In this document: one piece after another, positions 1 through 11,188 of the stretch
Layout: each line of letters opens with the position of its first letter
Numbering within the stretch: the first letter of the stretch is position 1
NCBI GenBank assembly: GCA_947311845.1
Contig: CAMZMU010000116.1
Coordinates: 3,276,421 to 3,340,420, forward strand
Direction: 5' to 3'
Length of the DNA stretch: 64,000 nucleotides
From: Poa pratensis
Taxonomy: Eukaryota; Streptophyta; Magnoliopsida; Poales; Poaceae
Notes under the pieces: model-generated
Seen by the model: only the letters and a program-made list of their open reading frames with translations
The model's database searches: none
What the model was told of the DNA's origin: nothing
Made by a program: the position numbers and the translations under genes

Positions 1-1
1 T

Positions 2-499
2 CGTCCAAGCCCTGGACTGGTCAGCCAAGTCATCACCTTCGACCCAGAAGACCACCCTGCAAACACTGCCGGGGTCGGGACCCTGCCGCTGATCGTGTCG
101 CCCGTCATCCACAACTACAAGGTCACCAAGATGCTGGTCGACGGAGGCTCCAGCCTCAACCTGCTGACGGCGAAGGTCCTGGCTGTCCTTCAAATCCCCT
201 GTCTCGCCTACAAGACACTGGGGTGTTCCAAGGCGTGAACGGAAGTGTTACTCGACCCCTCGGGAAGATCACCCTTCCGGTCACCTTCGGCGACTCCAAG
301 AACTTCCGCACCGAGGAAATCGTCTTCGACATCGCCGACACTCCGCTACCGTACAACGGCATACTTGGCAGACCTGCTCTGGCCAAGTTCATGGCCGTCT
401 CCCACTTCGCCTACAACATGCTGAAGATTCCGGCGCCGTGGGGCGTGATCAAGGTCAGGCCGACATCGACGATGCTATCTACTGCGTTCACCAGCTGAA
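2..499 (+). pseudogene. Gypsy aspartic protease region (Tat element 1)
   Basis: The frame starting at base 2 reads through the retropepsin-type active site MLVDGGSSLNLL at about 132-168. It stops near 235 because of a frameshift. The C-terminal half continues in the frame covering 223-498, with the typical strand FDIADTPLPYNGILGRPALAKF; ILGRP is the conserved second protease motif. In family members the aspartic protease cleaves the Gag-Pol polyprotein inside the virus-like particle. Here the frameshift separates the catalytic Asp from the flap/ILGRP half, so no active enzyme is expected. The upstream gag is outside the window. Confidence 0.85.
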
Positions 500-714
500 C
501 CAGACGGTGGCAACCACGGCGGACATCCCTCAAGGTGTACAGGAGGATGATGATGGGGCTCTCCCCGGGGGCGAAGGGCACCCGGGGGCTCCACATCTAC
601 TCCACCCAAGAAGGCGCCATTCCATGGCGATCCGCAGCTGACCAAGAAGGTGGCGCTAACCAGCGACGGAGTTCGCTCCATCACCATCGGCGCCCGCCTC
701 ACCGACAAATAGGA

Positions 715-1793
715 AAGCGCGCTCGTCGCCTTCCTTCGGGAAAACTCTGACGTCTTCGCGTGGGAGGCATCAGGTTTACCCGGCGTCCAAGGGAGGTGAT
801 CGAGCACAAATTGGCGGTCAATCCGGGGGCTCGCCCCGTGAAGCAGGTTCTCCGGAACCAAAGCAAGGAAAAGCTGGAATTCATCATCGCCGAGGTGGAC
901 AAGTTGATAGAAGCTGGTGTCATCCGGTCGGTTCCCCACCCAAGCTGGGTGGCCAACCCCGTGGTGGTACCGAACCCATGACCTTCAAGTGGAGACTCTG
1001 CATCGACTTCACAGACCTGAATAAGGCCTGTCCCAAGGACCCTTTCCCCCTGCCGCGGATCGACATGATCGTGGATTCCACGGCCGGGTGCGAGCTGCTG
1101 TGTTTCCTGGATGCCTTTTCCGGGTACCACCAGATCATGATGTCACTCGAGGACCAAGAGAAGACGGCCTTCATCACTCCCAAGGGCTGCTACTGCTACA
1201 CCGGATGCCTTTTGGCCTCCGAAACGCCGGCGCTACCTTCCAGCGCGCAATGCAAGCATGCCTTGGGTCGCAGCTGGGCCGCAACGTCGAAGCGTACATC
1301 GACGACATCGTGGTCAAGACCCGGTACAAGGACTCCCTCATCCAAGACCTGCACGAGACCTTCGAGAACCTCCGCCGGGTCAACTTCAAGCTCAACCCCG
1401 ACAAGTGCGTGTTCGGGGTCCCCTCCGGCAAGCTGCTGGGTTTCCTGGTCTCTCACCGAGGGATCGAGGCGAATCCGGACAAAATCAAGGCAATCGAGCG
1501 CATGGAGGCGCCCCGGCGGGTCAAGGACGTACAGCGCCTCAACGGGTGCATCACTGCACTCGGGCGCTTCATCTCAAGGCTTGGGGAGCGGGCCTTACCG
1601 TTCTTCAGGCTGCTCAAGAAATCAGGCCCCGTGGAGTGGACCTCCGAGGCCGAGGAAGCCCTGCAGTCCAAGCGCTACCTCGCCTCGCCACCAATCCTCG
1701 TGGCACCAGAAGAGAAGGAGCCCCTACTACTGTACATTGCTGCCACCAACCAGGTGATCAGCGCTGTGCTCGTGGTAGAGCGTGACGCTCCTC
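715..1793 (+). pseudogene. Gypsy reverse transcriptase domain (Tat element 1)
   Basis: RT copies the element RNA into cDNA. The segment 748-980 carries the linker into RT (SWVANPVVVP). Codons 978-1200 carry the fingers (CIDFTDLNKACPKDPFPLPRID, FLDAFSGYHQI). After a frameshift near 1200 the palm continues with MPFGLRNAGATFQRAM and the catalytic YIDD at 1295-1306. The thumb and connection (KLLGFLVSHRGIEANPDKI, ILVAPEEKEPLLLY) extend to about 1790. There are at least two frameshifts, near 978 and 1200. Catalytic residues are still recognisable, so decay is moderate. Confidence 0.93.
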
Positions 1794-2031
1794 CGAAGAA
1801 GTCAAGCAAGATCAAGGGCAAGCGACCCGGGAACTCTCTTCCGGGGCAACCGTGCAAGAAAAGGCTCGGGTGACCAGGGGTCTCATGATCCTGGCGTCAC
1901 TACACTTCACCAAGCGACGCGGATCCCGTCGGGAATGGAGAATCTCCCTCCGACGAGACTTCGCCGGGGGCTACATCGTCCCCACCCCAAGACATCGACG
2001 AGGGGAAGCCGAGCCCTCTCAGGACTCGGCG

Positions 2032-2790
2032 ACCCGCAAGGTGCAGCACCCGGTCTACTTCGTCAGCGCAGTGCTGCGCGACGCCCGGGAGCGGTACCCC
2101 ATGATGCAGAAGCTGCTGCTGGCAATCCTCATTGCCTCCCGCAAGATGAGGCCGTACTTCCAAAGCCATCCCATCACGGTGGTGTCCAAGTACAACCTAA
2201 GAAGCCCCCTGGAGAACCCACTTGCCACTGGTCGCATATCATGGTGGGCCATGGAGCTTCAAGGTTTCGGTCTCAAGTTCGAGCACACGGACAACATCAA
2301 GAGTCAGGCGCTGGCGGATTTCACGGCCGAGTGGACCGAGACGGCGTTCGACGACCCGGAAGAGGAAACCTGCCTCCCCGGGAAGGAAGATCCTAGCGCC
2401 TGGATCATGCACTTCGACGGCTCCTACACCAAGGGGAAAGGAGGTGCTGGGGTTGTCCTAACCTCACCAACCGGGGACCGGCTGAAGTACGTCGTCCAGA
2501 TGCACTACCAAGGGAACATCTCCAACAACACGGCGGAGTACGAGGGCCTGCTCGCAGGACTTCGTGCTGCCATCGGCCTCGGCATCAACAAGATCGTCGT
2601 CAAGGGTGACTCTCAGCTAGTCATCAAACAAGTGAACAAGGAGTACGCGTGCCCTCAGATGGCACCATACGTTGAAGAGGTCTGGAAGCTGCAGCGGCGC
2701 TTCGACAACTTCCGGGCTGTGTACGTCCCACGGGGAGAAAACACGGCCGCGGATGAGCTATCGCAGGTGGCGTCCAAGCAAGAACCAGTG
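2032..2790 (+). pseudogene. Tandem RNase H domains, degenerate Ty3 type then archaeal-type (Tat element 1)
   Basis: After RT, the segment 2035-2340 (HPVYFVSAVLRDARERYPMMQK, HPITVVS) is the ordinary Ty3 RNase H/connection region. A frameshift lies before it, around 1800-1850, with non-homologous filler to about 2030. At 2401-2790 a second RNase H begins with MHFDGSYTKGKGGAGVVL. It continues with the acidic-helix segment NTAEYEGLLAGLRAA and the strand KGDSQLVIKQV. The Asp-Glu-Asp catalytic set is visible. Dual RNase H is established for the Tat lineage. The two domains are continuous in the frame 1852-3294. Confidence 0.88.
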
Positions 2791-2939
2791 CCTCCCGGGA
2801 TCTACATCGAGGTCCTCAGGCGACCTTCGATCCCGCCCGAGAGGCTCGCGACAAGATCTGCGCCGGGGGCTGGCGACCCTTCTACCTCGACAACACGGGT
2901 AGCCAGCCCAGAAGCTCAAGACCCGGCAGCCCCTCCAGC

Positions 2940-4235
2940 GGAGGAAGCTATGCTTTCTTTCCGTCGGATGGTGCTACCGGTGGAAGGAGCCCACCCACCC
3001 TGGGCCCGGGACATCGTCAAGTACATCATGGAGCACGCCCTCCCGGAGGACGATCACGACGCCGAGCGGGTGGCTCGTCAAGCCAAGCTCTACGTCATGA
3101 TCGACGGCGAGCTCTACCGGCGACGGGACAACGGAGTCAAGCTCCGCTGCATCCCTCAAGAACAAGGCCAAGTACTGCTACGGGACATCCACGAAGGCAC
3201 ATGTTCAAGTCATGTGGCATCAAGATCACTGGCGGGTAAAGTTTTCGTCACGGGTTCTACTGGCCAACAGTCCTCAGTGATGCGGAGCAGCTAGTCAAGA
3301 CCTGTGAAGCCTGCCAATACTATGCGAAGAACATACATCAGCCGGCGCAAGCTCTGCAGCCAATTCCAATCTCCTGGCCGTTCGCGGTCTGGGGGCTGGA
3401 CATCGTGGGAAAGATACCGAAGTCTGTCGGGGGCCATGAATACCTTTTCGTGGCCATCGACAAGTTCACAAAGTGGGTGGAAGTGATGCCAGTACCAAGA
3501 CAGACAGCTCAAGCAGCCATCAAGTTCATTGAAGGGATCGTGTACCGCTTCGGAGTACCCAACAGAATCATCACGGACAATGGCTCTCAGTTCACAAGCC
3601 GATCCTTCCTCAACTTCTGTGAAGAGCTGGGAATCAAGGTGTGCTTTGCCTCGGTATCCTACCCAAGGTGCAATGGGCAAGTGGAGCGAGCCAATGCGGA
3701 GGTCCTAAAGGGTTTGAAGACCAAGGCCTTTGACAAGTTAGAAGACAAGGGCAAGAACTGGATTGAGCATCTACCAAGTGTCTTGTGGTCCCTCAGAACC
3801 ACACCAAGCAGAGCCACTCAAGAAACACCATTCTTCCTTGTCTATGGAGCAGAAGCCGTCTTGCCAACAGAGCTCAGGCATGGATCCCCCCGGGTACTTG
3901 CCTATGATGAAGACGCACAAGCTGAGAGGAGGATTGATGACATCAACTTCCTGGAAGAGGTGCGGTGCCGAGCTTCCTTACGATCTGCTCGATACCAGCA
4001 AGGGCTCCGCCGCTATCATGATCGCCATATCCGTTCACGGGTACTGGAACCCGGAGACCTGGTTCTCCGCAAGAAGCAGAAGCTTGATAACATGAACAAG
4101 CTGTCCTCCAAGTGGGAAGGACCTTATCGGGTGACGCATACCCTGAGACCCGGAGCTGTTTATCTGGAGGACGAGAAAGGCAGGCCGGAGGGCAACGCCT
4201 GGAACATCGAGAATCTCCGGAAATTCTACCCCTGA
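2940..4235 (+). pseudogene. Gypsy integrase (Tat element 1)
   Basis: The integrase inserts cDNA into the chromosome. The zinc-binding N-terminus (DIHEGTCSSHVASRSL ... TCEACQYY) is split by a frameshift near 3245-3300. The catalytic core runs open from 3405 to 4235 with WGLDIVGKI, ITDNGSQFTS and the Glu of NGQVERANAEVLKGLK, giving a recognisable D,D-E triad. The C-terminal GPY/F-like module (SSKWEGPYRVTHTL) and the last residues NLRKFYP precede the stop at 4233-4235. This is the best-preserved domain of the element. Confidence 0.93.
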
Positions 4236-5265
4236 ATACGAACATGAATCGCAGATAGTTCGAGTCAACTAAGCACGCCCAAGGGGCTAGTGTTCTGTAT
4301 AAGGGTGTAAGAATCGTCGCCAAGGAATAAAAGATAAGTTTTTCAATTCCGTGAGCCTCTCTTGTTGTCGTGAAGTGTGTTATCCGTAACAACCCCCAAG
4401 CAGGGGGCTGACATGGTGCCGGTGGCTGACAGGTCGAGCGCGAGCAGCCTATCAGTAGGCGCTGCCACCTGATCGTGCCGTACTGCCGCGGTAAGAAGTG
4501 GAACGGGCAGTGCTGTGTTTTAAAGAACCTAAACACAGAAATGCACATTCAACTTTGCTTGCGGGTTGCTCCGGATGAAACACTTTCACGACATGTAAGG
4601 GAGGGTCCATTCTTTTCCTACTGAAAGTGTGTTGTGTGTAGCGCCTCTCCCGGGACAGGAATGGATGCTGAAGAGCGGCTCAGGAGCTGGATACCCGGGA
4701 AGGACAGAGTAGATCAAGGCACGGCAAAAACCAGCTAAGTCTTTGCATGTGCATCTGGCATTCTAGGCATAATATCTCGCTCGGAGTCAATATACCACCA
4801 ACCTGCGCATGCTTGACAGTTGATGAGAACCTTTGCGGGGGTAATGCGTCCTCCCCGGCGAACGGTCAGATTTCCCTTCTGGCCTAGTACCCGTGGCTGT
4901 GGAGTGGACTCCCGGAAGGCATAGTGCTCTTAGGGGTGCTGCTACGGTGCGGGCGGTCAGAGCACTTGTCACCTAAGAGATCTCCTCAGAAAACTTGACG
5001 GCGCGTTAGTGCAAAGGGAGGTTTGGGAAATGACCCCGGGAGTTGAGCCCTAGGATTGCATTCATCTGAACTTACATTCTGATTTACAATTCTGGATTAC
5101 ATTCAGTCGAAGCTTTTCCTGGATACATATCTAGCCTATGCTACTAAGGCCAGCTCAGGGCTCCTGGCTGTGCAGCTCTGTCTTTCTGTTTTATTGCCTG
5201 CCGGGTGCTCCGGACTCCCGGGGACGCCTGGGATGAAGGAGGGCATTCGCGCAGGATCTTCAGGG
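4236..5265 (+). other. Non-coding 3' region of Tat element 1 downstream of integrase
   Basis: Between the integrase stop and the antisense gene lies about 1 kb without a convincing coding signal on either strand. Short ORFs here are shadows with no family resemblance. Long non-coding stretches between integrase and the 3' LTR are usual in the Tat lineage. Confidence 0.6.
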
Positions 5266-6706
5266 GTCCCACGGGGGGAACTTCCGGGCAAACCCCGGCA
5301 CATGCTGGCTGCAGAGGAGGTGCACATGGTCCACGAACTTATCCATGATGTCTTCCTCATCCTGTACGAAGAAATCGAGTCAAGGCACAGGATCTTCCCA
5401 AGGGTCGTATTGCCAGAATCAAGGCGCCTTACCTTGAAGACATCGTCAAGTCGCAGAGGAGGCGGATCAATCTCTGATTGCCTGCGGCCTCCTTCACAGC
5501 TCCATCTTGATGGTGTCCTTCCGGTCGCCAGCGCTACCGATGCCTCCATGGCGGCAGAACCGGCGATGTTCCCCACTGCAGGGAAAACCAAGGAGACTCG
5601 AGGGCGAGGATCAACCTCGTCCTTTCTAGTGGCTCGGGCTCCAGCTTCGCTGGGTGCCTCCGCCGCTCCTCGAAAGACGGACTCCGCCGTCGACACATCG
5701 GACAAGGCCCTCTCTGCTTCGCCGGACATTGTTCTGCGGGGAGGGGAGGCAAAGGAAGAAGAGGAGCGGAGCAAGGCGAGAAGATGTGGCGAAGGGGTGG
5801 AGTCTGGATGGTCTTTTATAGGCCTCCCTGCTCCACCTACCCCTTGACGCTACGGCTGCTGCAGTAATGGGAGCGCGTTTTGCAAAAAACTCGTTCTCAT
5901 TCACACGGACGCGACACGAAGACAAGGAGGAAAACAAGATCTTCTTCATTTACAAGGACTACAAGGGGACGATCTTTTTTACAACAAAAAGGTTGGCTCC
6001 CGCCGAACAAGGAGCCGCCGTACAATGGAAGACGCTACTTCCAGAATACGACGTCAAGGCCGCCAAGGAGGAGGTCAACGAGATCTCCATGGCGCCCGTC
6101 CGAAGCTCCTCGCCTTCAGGAAGACGAGCTCCCCTCGACCTTGATGTCAGATGAGTTTTCCTCATCTTCATCCTCGTCGTAGGAGCTCGAGCTGCCGCTG
6201 CTGCTCTCCATGCAGCACTCCACGCGTCCGCCATCGACACCGAAGATCTTCACGGAGAGCGTAGCATCTCCGTCGTACCGGAACACCAAGCACTGCCCCC
6301 TGGACAGGCGGCGGGCAGGAGGGAGAACGACTTCCACCCCGGACCCAGAAGCATGGCGCCTTCAGTGGTGCGCTCCGCCATGGCCCAGGAGGGGCCATTG
6401 GGGCAGCCTTCCACCTGCAGCCAGAAGCCGGAGGGTCCGATGTCCTCCGTCGCCATCGCGAAGGAATCCGGCAGGAGAAGCCGGCTGCGAGGCCTGCGGT
6501 TCAGATCCACGGGCGAACTCGAACGGCGCGAAGCTGGTATGAACCATGCTCCTAGGAAGAGGGGCAGCGGTGCCGCGGCCTCCACGGCCGCCGCGACCGC
6601 GAATCCCACGACCTCGCGGAACAGCTCGACCACGAGTGGAGGGGCCACTCTCCGCAGCAGCTGAAGAAGTACGAGGGCGCCCAACTCCTCTCTTCGCTCT
6701 CGCCAT
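5266..6706 (-). pseudogene. Antisense gene with a B3-like DNA-binding domain carried in Tat element 1
   Basis: On the strand opposite to pol, an ORF begins at 6706 with an Arg/Gly-rich N-terminus (RGRGIRGRGGRGGRG). After a one-base shift near 6510 it reads RPRSRLLLPDSFA, FWLQVEG and GPGWKSF. After a second shift near 6320 it reads RRLSRGQCLVFRYDGDATL then VKIF, and ends in a Ser/Asp/Glu-rich tail with a stop at 6116. The order and spacing (LLLP-F, W, GWKxF, LxxGQxLVFRYDG, VKIF) match the plant B3 fold of REM/VRN1-type proteins. Further along the same strand, 5430-5275 reads an acidic peptide (QDEEDIMDKFVDHVHLL, FARKFPPWDP) broken by stops, probably a later exon. Antisense extra ORFs are known in Tat elements; a B3 identity is my inference from motifs. 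Confidence 0.62.
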
Positions 6707-7000
6707 TGGCGCTGGCAGCTTGTGGGGAGGCCTGGAGTTGGACCAAGGAAGAAGATGACCGAAAAGGCCAGGGGTGCGCCTCGCTTTTATAGCCGCGGCG
6801 CCTCTGCCAAGCGTCTCCTCGGTTCTTCCGTTAGTGGGAATCGAGGGGGCCCCGCAGTTATTCCCCCGAGCGGAGTAACTCCAAGACCTTCAAGGCCATC
6901 AGTGAAGCGAAGCTGAGAAGACCAGGTACCCGGGACCCACTTTGACCTATCTTTAGGCCATGGCCCCGGCAGCTGGAGCAAGAGCCGCCGGGACCATGCC
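6707..7000 (+). other. GC-rich region between antisense gene start and PPT
   Basis: This stretch would contain the promoter of the antisense gene (reading leftwards) and the last 300 bases before the 3' LTR. It contains a TTTTATAG stretch (6784-6791), whose reverse strand reads CTATAAAA, a plausible TATA box about 80 bases upstream of the antisense ATG at 6706. No coding signal is seen. Confidence 0.4.
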
Positions 7001-7010
7001 CGGGGGCTAC
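7001..7010 (+). promoter_or_regulatory. Polypurine tract of Tat element 1
   Basis: CGGGGGCTAC lies immediately before the LTR terminus TGTCG. The same motif precedes the 3' LTR of the second Tat element at 45200-45209, supporting its role as the plus-strand primer. Confidence 0.8.
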
Positions 7011-7935
7011 TGTCGCAACAGTGGAACATGGGGTTCCCCTAGTACTGCCAAAGTGGGTCCACCCCATGTGGGCCCAAGATGAAGATGGACAAGACCAAGA
7101 CTCAAGTCAAGCTGGCGGGTTCACCGTCAAGACACGCATGGCCTACGACGACTAAGGGCTCCGGTCCTGGGGACCTTCCGGGTCCCCGAATCAAGCAAGA
7201 AGGCCAGGAAGGACCCGAGAGCCCGAGTTCCCGGCAGGAGGCCAGGCTCCCTCCGGGTACTTCCCTACGTCCTGTGGATAAGCACTCCACCTCACCACGG
7301 AAGACTTGGGAAGAAGGCGAAGGCAGCGCGGGCGGGAAGCACGTCCCGTGGTGGTGTCAGCTCCTGTCCACCCCAAGGCGGACGCTCCCACCTAACCCAA
7401 GAGGAGACGCTAGGCTGAGGAGAGGCCACGTCTCCCCTAAACTAGATGAGGAGGGTCCTTCACCCCGAAGGTCCCTCGCCCTCACGTGACCCTGTGGCAA
7501 CCCCTTAGCCTATAAAAGGAGGACCAAGGCACGGAGGAGGGGGACAAGACGAGAGCAAGGTAGAGCAAAGCTAGAGCCAGAGCAAGACTAGACTAGGGCT
7601 GCGGTGGTAGAGAGGAAGGTGATCTCCTCCGGGTCAGGATCTGTCCTTCTTCTACCTCGGGCCAAAACCCTTCGGGTACCCTGCCGGGAGGTTCCATTGT
7701 AAGCCACACTATGAAGAACTCATCAATCCAGACATGTAGGAGTAGGGCTTTTAGCCTCCGGGCGGCCTGAACCTGGGTAGCTCCTTGTGTCCCTTTGGTT
7801 GCATGCTTTGATCGTGGAGAGGAGAGCTTGATCTAGACTCCGCCCAAGAAGACGATTCTCAGCCTCCTTCGCGCCCCGTGCCGAACCTAAAAGGGGGTAT
7901 CCTATACTCCGGTGTCCATGCAATGAGACACGACA
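7011..7935 (+). repeat. 3' LTR of Tat element 1 (925 bp)
   Basis: The LTR begins TGTCGCAACAG and ends with CGACA, a perfect five-base terminal inverted repeat. A TATA box (TATAAAAGGA, 7511-7520) marks the U3/R promoter. The LTR is followed by GTACC, which in the intact Athila LTR copy (16164-16168) occurs at the corresponding position, so GTACC is the predicted five-base TSD. Confidence 0.88.
7511..7520 (+). promoter_or_regulatory. TATA box in LTR of Tat element 1
   Basis: TATAAAAGGA lies about 500 bases into the LTR in a GC-rich context, the usual position of the U3 promoter. Confidence 0.6.
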
Positions 7936-9417
7936 GTACCTTTCGATTAGAAAAGGTTGTCGAACCCACGAGGAGCTGAAGGTATTGGTTAGCAAGAATG
8001 ATAAATAAAACAATGAAAGATGCAAGTGTTTTTGGGATTTTTGGTTGTATAGTTGCAAGAAAGTAAAAATGCTGAATATAAATGATAGCAAGTAAAAAGC
8101 TCTCAAAGAGAGAAAGCCCAATCCTTATGTGGCAAGAGGACAAGCTCAAGTGATGTGTAACTTATATGTGGAAAACGTTCCCGAGGGCGGCATGGATATT
8201 GCTAGGCATAGAGATTTATTAAACAACACGTTGAATATCTTGTCAAGTTTTAATCTTCTTTGGACGGAGCCATTGTTAGGTAAGCTAAATAAATAAACTA
8301 AACCCCTTATGATGGATCATGTGGCCAAGTAAATGACTGCACAAGAATTATTAAGACATAAAGTCCCACCATAGCATTACACTCTAAGGTCCCCGATACT
8401 AATACCCTCATAATGCAACTTCATGACTCGGTCTCAGGTTTACATGTCCCCCAAGTCTCCCTCAATTCATTACACTACGGTGTTCTCCTATGAGCCCATA
8501 TAGGTGAAGTGTTGTGCAGTCGACGTTCGCACAACACCATCATAGAATCACATAAAAGATAAACACTAGACAAAATACCAACACATGTCATATATAAATC
8601 ATTGCCAATTCATCCTATGCCCTCAGGAACATACGGGAACTACTCACAACGTGCAAACATAATGATATTCAGTGGCATAAGTGGTACAACACAATCTGAA
8701 AATATAACTTCACCTCCAAATAATGACAAGTACTCAATCACAAACATGAATAGTAGCACAAGACAAGTATCTAGGGTATAGCAACTCTCAAACTACGAGG
8801 GGAACGGAGTGGATCACGGAGATGATGATGGAGATGGTGCTGGTCTTGGTGATGGTGATGATGTAGAGGCCTCCTCCCACGCCAAGGAGGAGAGGTGATG
8901 ACGATGACGATGATTTCCCCCTTCTCCGGAGCTCCGGAGCAGCAGGATCTGCCCCCTCGGAGGGAATCAGGAGTTTCGCCGCCGCCGCGGCCTCGGATGG
9001 ACTTGGGAAAATTAGGGCGTACTTTTCGGGCGAGACGAAGGCGTGTTAAAAAGCCCCAGCGAGGAAGTGCCCGAGGCTCCATGTGGGCCCCACGCGGCCA
9101 AAGAATCTGGCCGCGTGGGCCCCCTCTTTTGGGCCTCGTGGCTCTCCTCCTTCGATCTTCTTCCCACTGCTGTTCTCCGATGAAAAACCAGCTGTGCAAT
9201 TTTCCTTTTCTTATTTGGGTCCCTGTAGCTCCTGAAACATTAAAAACAAGAAAAAGGAGGTTTTCTGCCTCCCAGAAATTAAATACCAAAAATAGGGACT
9301 TTGTATGAAAGTCCCATAAATCATCTAAAACATGTAAAAACAATGATATAACAATGCAATAACATTCTAATATGATAATATAAGTTGTATAAATGATGAT
9401 ATAAAATGCACGTATCA
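7936..9417 (-). repeat. 3' LTR of the Athila-like element, outer end removed by nested insertion
   Basis: It aligns with 16164-17637 over its whole length. It starts at GTACC because the terminal 32 bases seen in the right copy (16132-16163) lie beyond the Tat insertion. Relative to the right copy it has about 13 extra bases near 9014-9027 and scattered single differences. The inner end reads ...CGTATCA, matching the TGATACG start of the LTR on the minus strand. It contains a 12-bp-arm hairpin at 9089-9119. Confidence 0.92.
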
Positions 9418-9432
9418 ACTCCCCCAAGCTTA
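9418..9432 (-). promoter_or_regulatory. Polypurine tract of the Athila-like element
   Basis: On the minus strand AAGCTTGGGGGAG precedes the LTR start TGATACG, with a T between them. This is the expected position for second-strand priming. Confidence 0.8.
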
Positions 9433-10603
9433 AACCTTTACTCGTCCTCGAGTAAGTAAGGACATAGATCATTACATGCATCAATGGACTTATGGTTGAT
9501 AAATAAATACGAGCATTGTATCATCATCATATTCAATTGCAATGTAAGATTAATGAACTAAAACTCATACACATGAGGGCAACATAAGTAGAAGCTCTAG
9601 CAATCACCCCTTACTTTTGAAAGCAAATAACCATTGTATGTTGGACAATTGAATCATACTCTTTTTCACATGCTTTTGCTCTTATGGCAAGCATTATAAT
9701 ATTTTATACTTTGCTGAAATTTAAAGACAAGATAAACTCTCATTGGATAACAAGTTAAAGAAGACAAATGAAAAGATAGATATAAATTGTTTACACCTTG
9801 CTTCACTAGTAACTAGTGCAAACTTTAGTCATGGATATTTCAATCAAGTTCTATGCTCTATACAACCTTTATCTTACACTTTCCATGGCTAACTGAATTT
9901 TCAGGTGCCTTCCTTTTCATTCACTTTCCAAGAGCATAAGTATTGAAATATCCATGATTCATTAATTTGCTCAAAAGATACTAGATTCTAACAAGAGTGT
10001 TTCATATCCTTTTCATTAACCTTCCTAACTTTTTATCCTACAAGACTATATCTCAACCTTAAACTATTAATTTTCAAGTCATATTGACTCATTCTCTTTA
10101 CTTATTTTATAATGAGATAATTCTACAATTGTCCAACACACTCAAGTTAATTAAATTCAAGGCAAGATGTGACTGAAACTCTAAATATGCCACGCTCATT
10201 TGCATGAGTGTTACCCATAAATCTCCAAACAAGAGAATCATGGATGACACCATACTTTAATATTCATTGATAAACCACAAGATAGGGATACATGATAATG
10301 CTCCATGAGCTCACACACCCTAAGAGAGATTGATAACTAAACGATAAAAGCAAAACACACCATGACTAGATAGATATGATAAACTAGTAAAGATAAAGAC
10401 TAGGTGAACTCCCCCAAGCTTGACGTTTTGCTAGAGCTCTTTATTTCTCTTCTTCTTGTCTCATAATAATTATCTTCAAGTTCTCCAACGATGCTCATCA
10501 TAAGATTGTAGGCTTCCTCAAACTTGCTTGCAGCTTTTCCCAGTTTTCCATGAGATTCTTCTCCACCGTCTTCTTGCTAGGCTTCCACTCCGGGCTTGGT
10601 ACT
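9433..10603 (-). other. AT-rich untranslated 3' region of the Athila-like element
   Basis: This is about 1.2 kb of AT-rich sequence between the extra ORF and the 3' LTR without coding potential. It includes a second polypurine-like motif at 10409-10421 identical in its core to the PPT. Large non-coding 3' regions are usual in Athila elements. Confidence 0.6.
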
Positions 10604-11023
10604 TTACATTGGGATCTTACGATCCCATTCACCAGGATAGTTCTCTTGGGTGGCACGCTTGAATTCCCTGTCAATAAGAGTAGAAACCACGTTTTTGCTA
10701 GCAAGTGCGTGCCTAGGAGCCTTCCCTCCTGTGCTCATGCGCGTCTGCCTCTTGTTTCCAAGAGACACGTTCACCCTCACACCAGCAACGGAGATAGGAG
10801 AAGGTGGTGCTGTTGCAATAGGTGCGATGTCGACGAAGGGCTTGTATTCTTTCTCTTCCGCTTCCTCCTTCTCCATCTCCTCCTCGTCGGGCTTGTAGTC
10901 TTCATCATCCGAGTAGTCCTTCCTCTTCCTATTCCTCCTCCATATGGACGTGGGGCTGTTGCCCTCGAGTTCATCATCATCATCGTCCATGGAGGAGCAT
11001 TGGAAGGAGTCTCCCGAAGACAT
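10604..11023 (-). CDS. Acidic extra ORF downstream of integrase in the Athila-like element
   Basis: This is an open frame of about 139 codons starting MSSGDSFQCSSMDDDDDELE. It continues with a bipartite basic patch (RRNRKRKDYSDDEDYKPDEE), an acidic stretch and a C-terminus rich in Lys/Arg. It occupies the position of the env-like or third ORF of Athila elements (between integrase and 3' LTR, same strand as pol). I see no signal peptide or convincing membrane segment. The basic patch could be a nuclear localisation signal. The frame remains open although pol is badly broken. No function is assigned; it may be the remains of a longer ORF whose 3' half is in 9433-10603. Confidence 0.5.
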   Translation of the reverse strand: MSSGDSFQCSSMDDDDDELEGNSPTSIWRRNRKRKDYSDDEDYKPDEEEMEKEEAEEKEYKPFVDIAPIATAPPSPISVAGVRVNVSLGNKRQTRMSTGGKAPRHALASKNVVSTLIDREFKRATQENYPGEWDRKIPM

Positions 11024-11188
11024 AGCTAAAAACCTGACAGGCAGAAACAGCAAAAGCAAAGATCGCTCGAGAACGCTCGGTGCGAGATTAGATCAACGAA
11101 AAGGGGTATATATTGACGGTTTTTAGGTCAAGACGAAGCGTCGGAGTCGAAAACGAGACGAACGGGACTCCGAGGGGAAAGGAGTGGG

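Larger units (their letters stand above)
1..7935 (+). mobile_element. Tat-lineage Ty3/Gypsy LTR retrotransposon, 5' part outside window
   Basis: The element encodes protease, reverse transcriptase, RNase H, a second archaeal-type RNase H and integrase in Gypsy order. A 2.8-kb 3' region and one LTR follow. The second RNase H (motif DGSYTKGKGGAG) between the usual RNase H and integrase is a hallmark of the plant Tat lineage. The LTR carries perfect TGTCG...CGACA termini. The polyprotein is broken by several one-base frameshifts, so the copy is dead. Its right end, followed by GTACC, falls inside the LTR of the Athila-like element, so it is nested in that LTR. The gag gene, PBS and 5' LTR lie left of the window. 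Confidence 0.93.
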
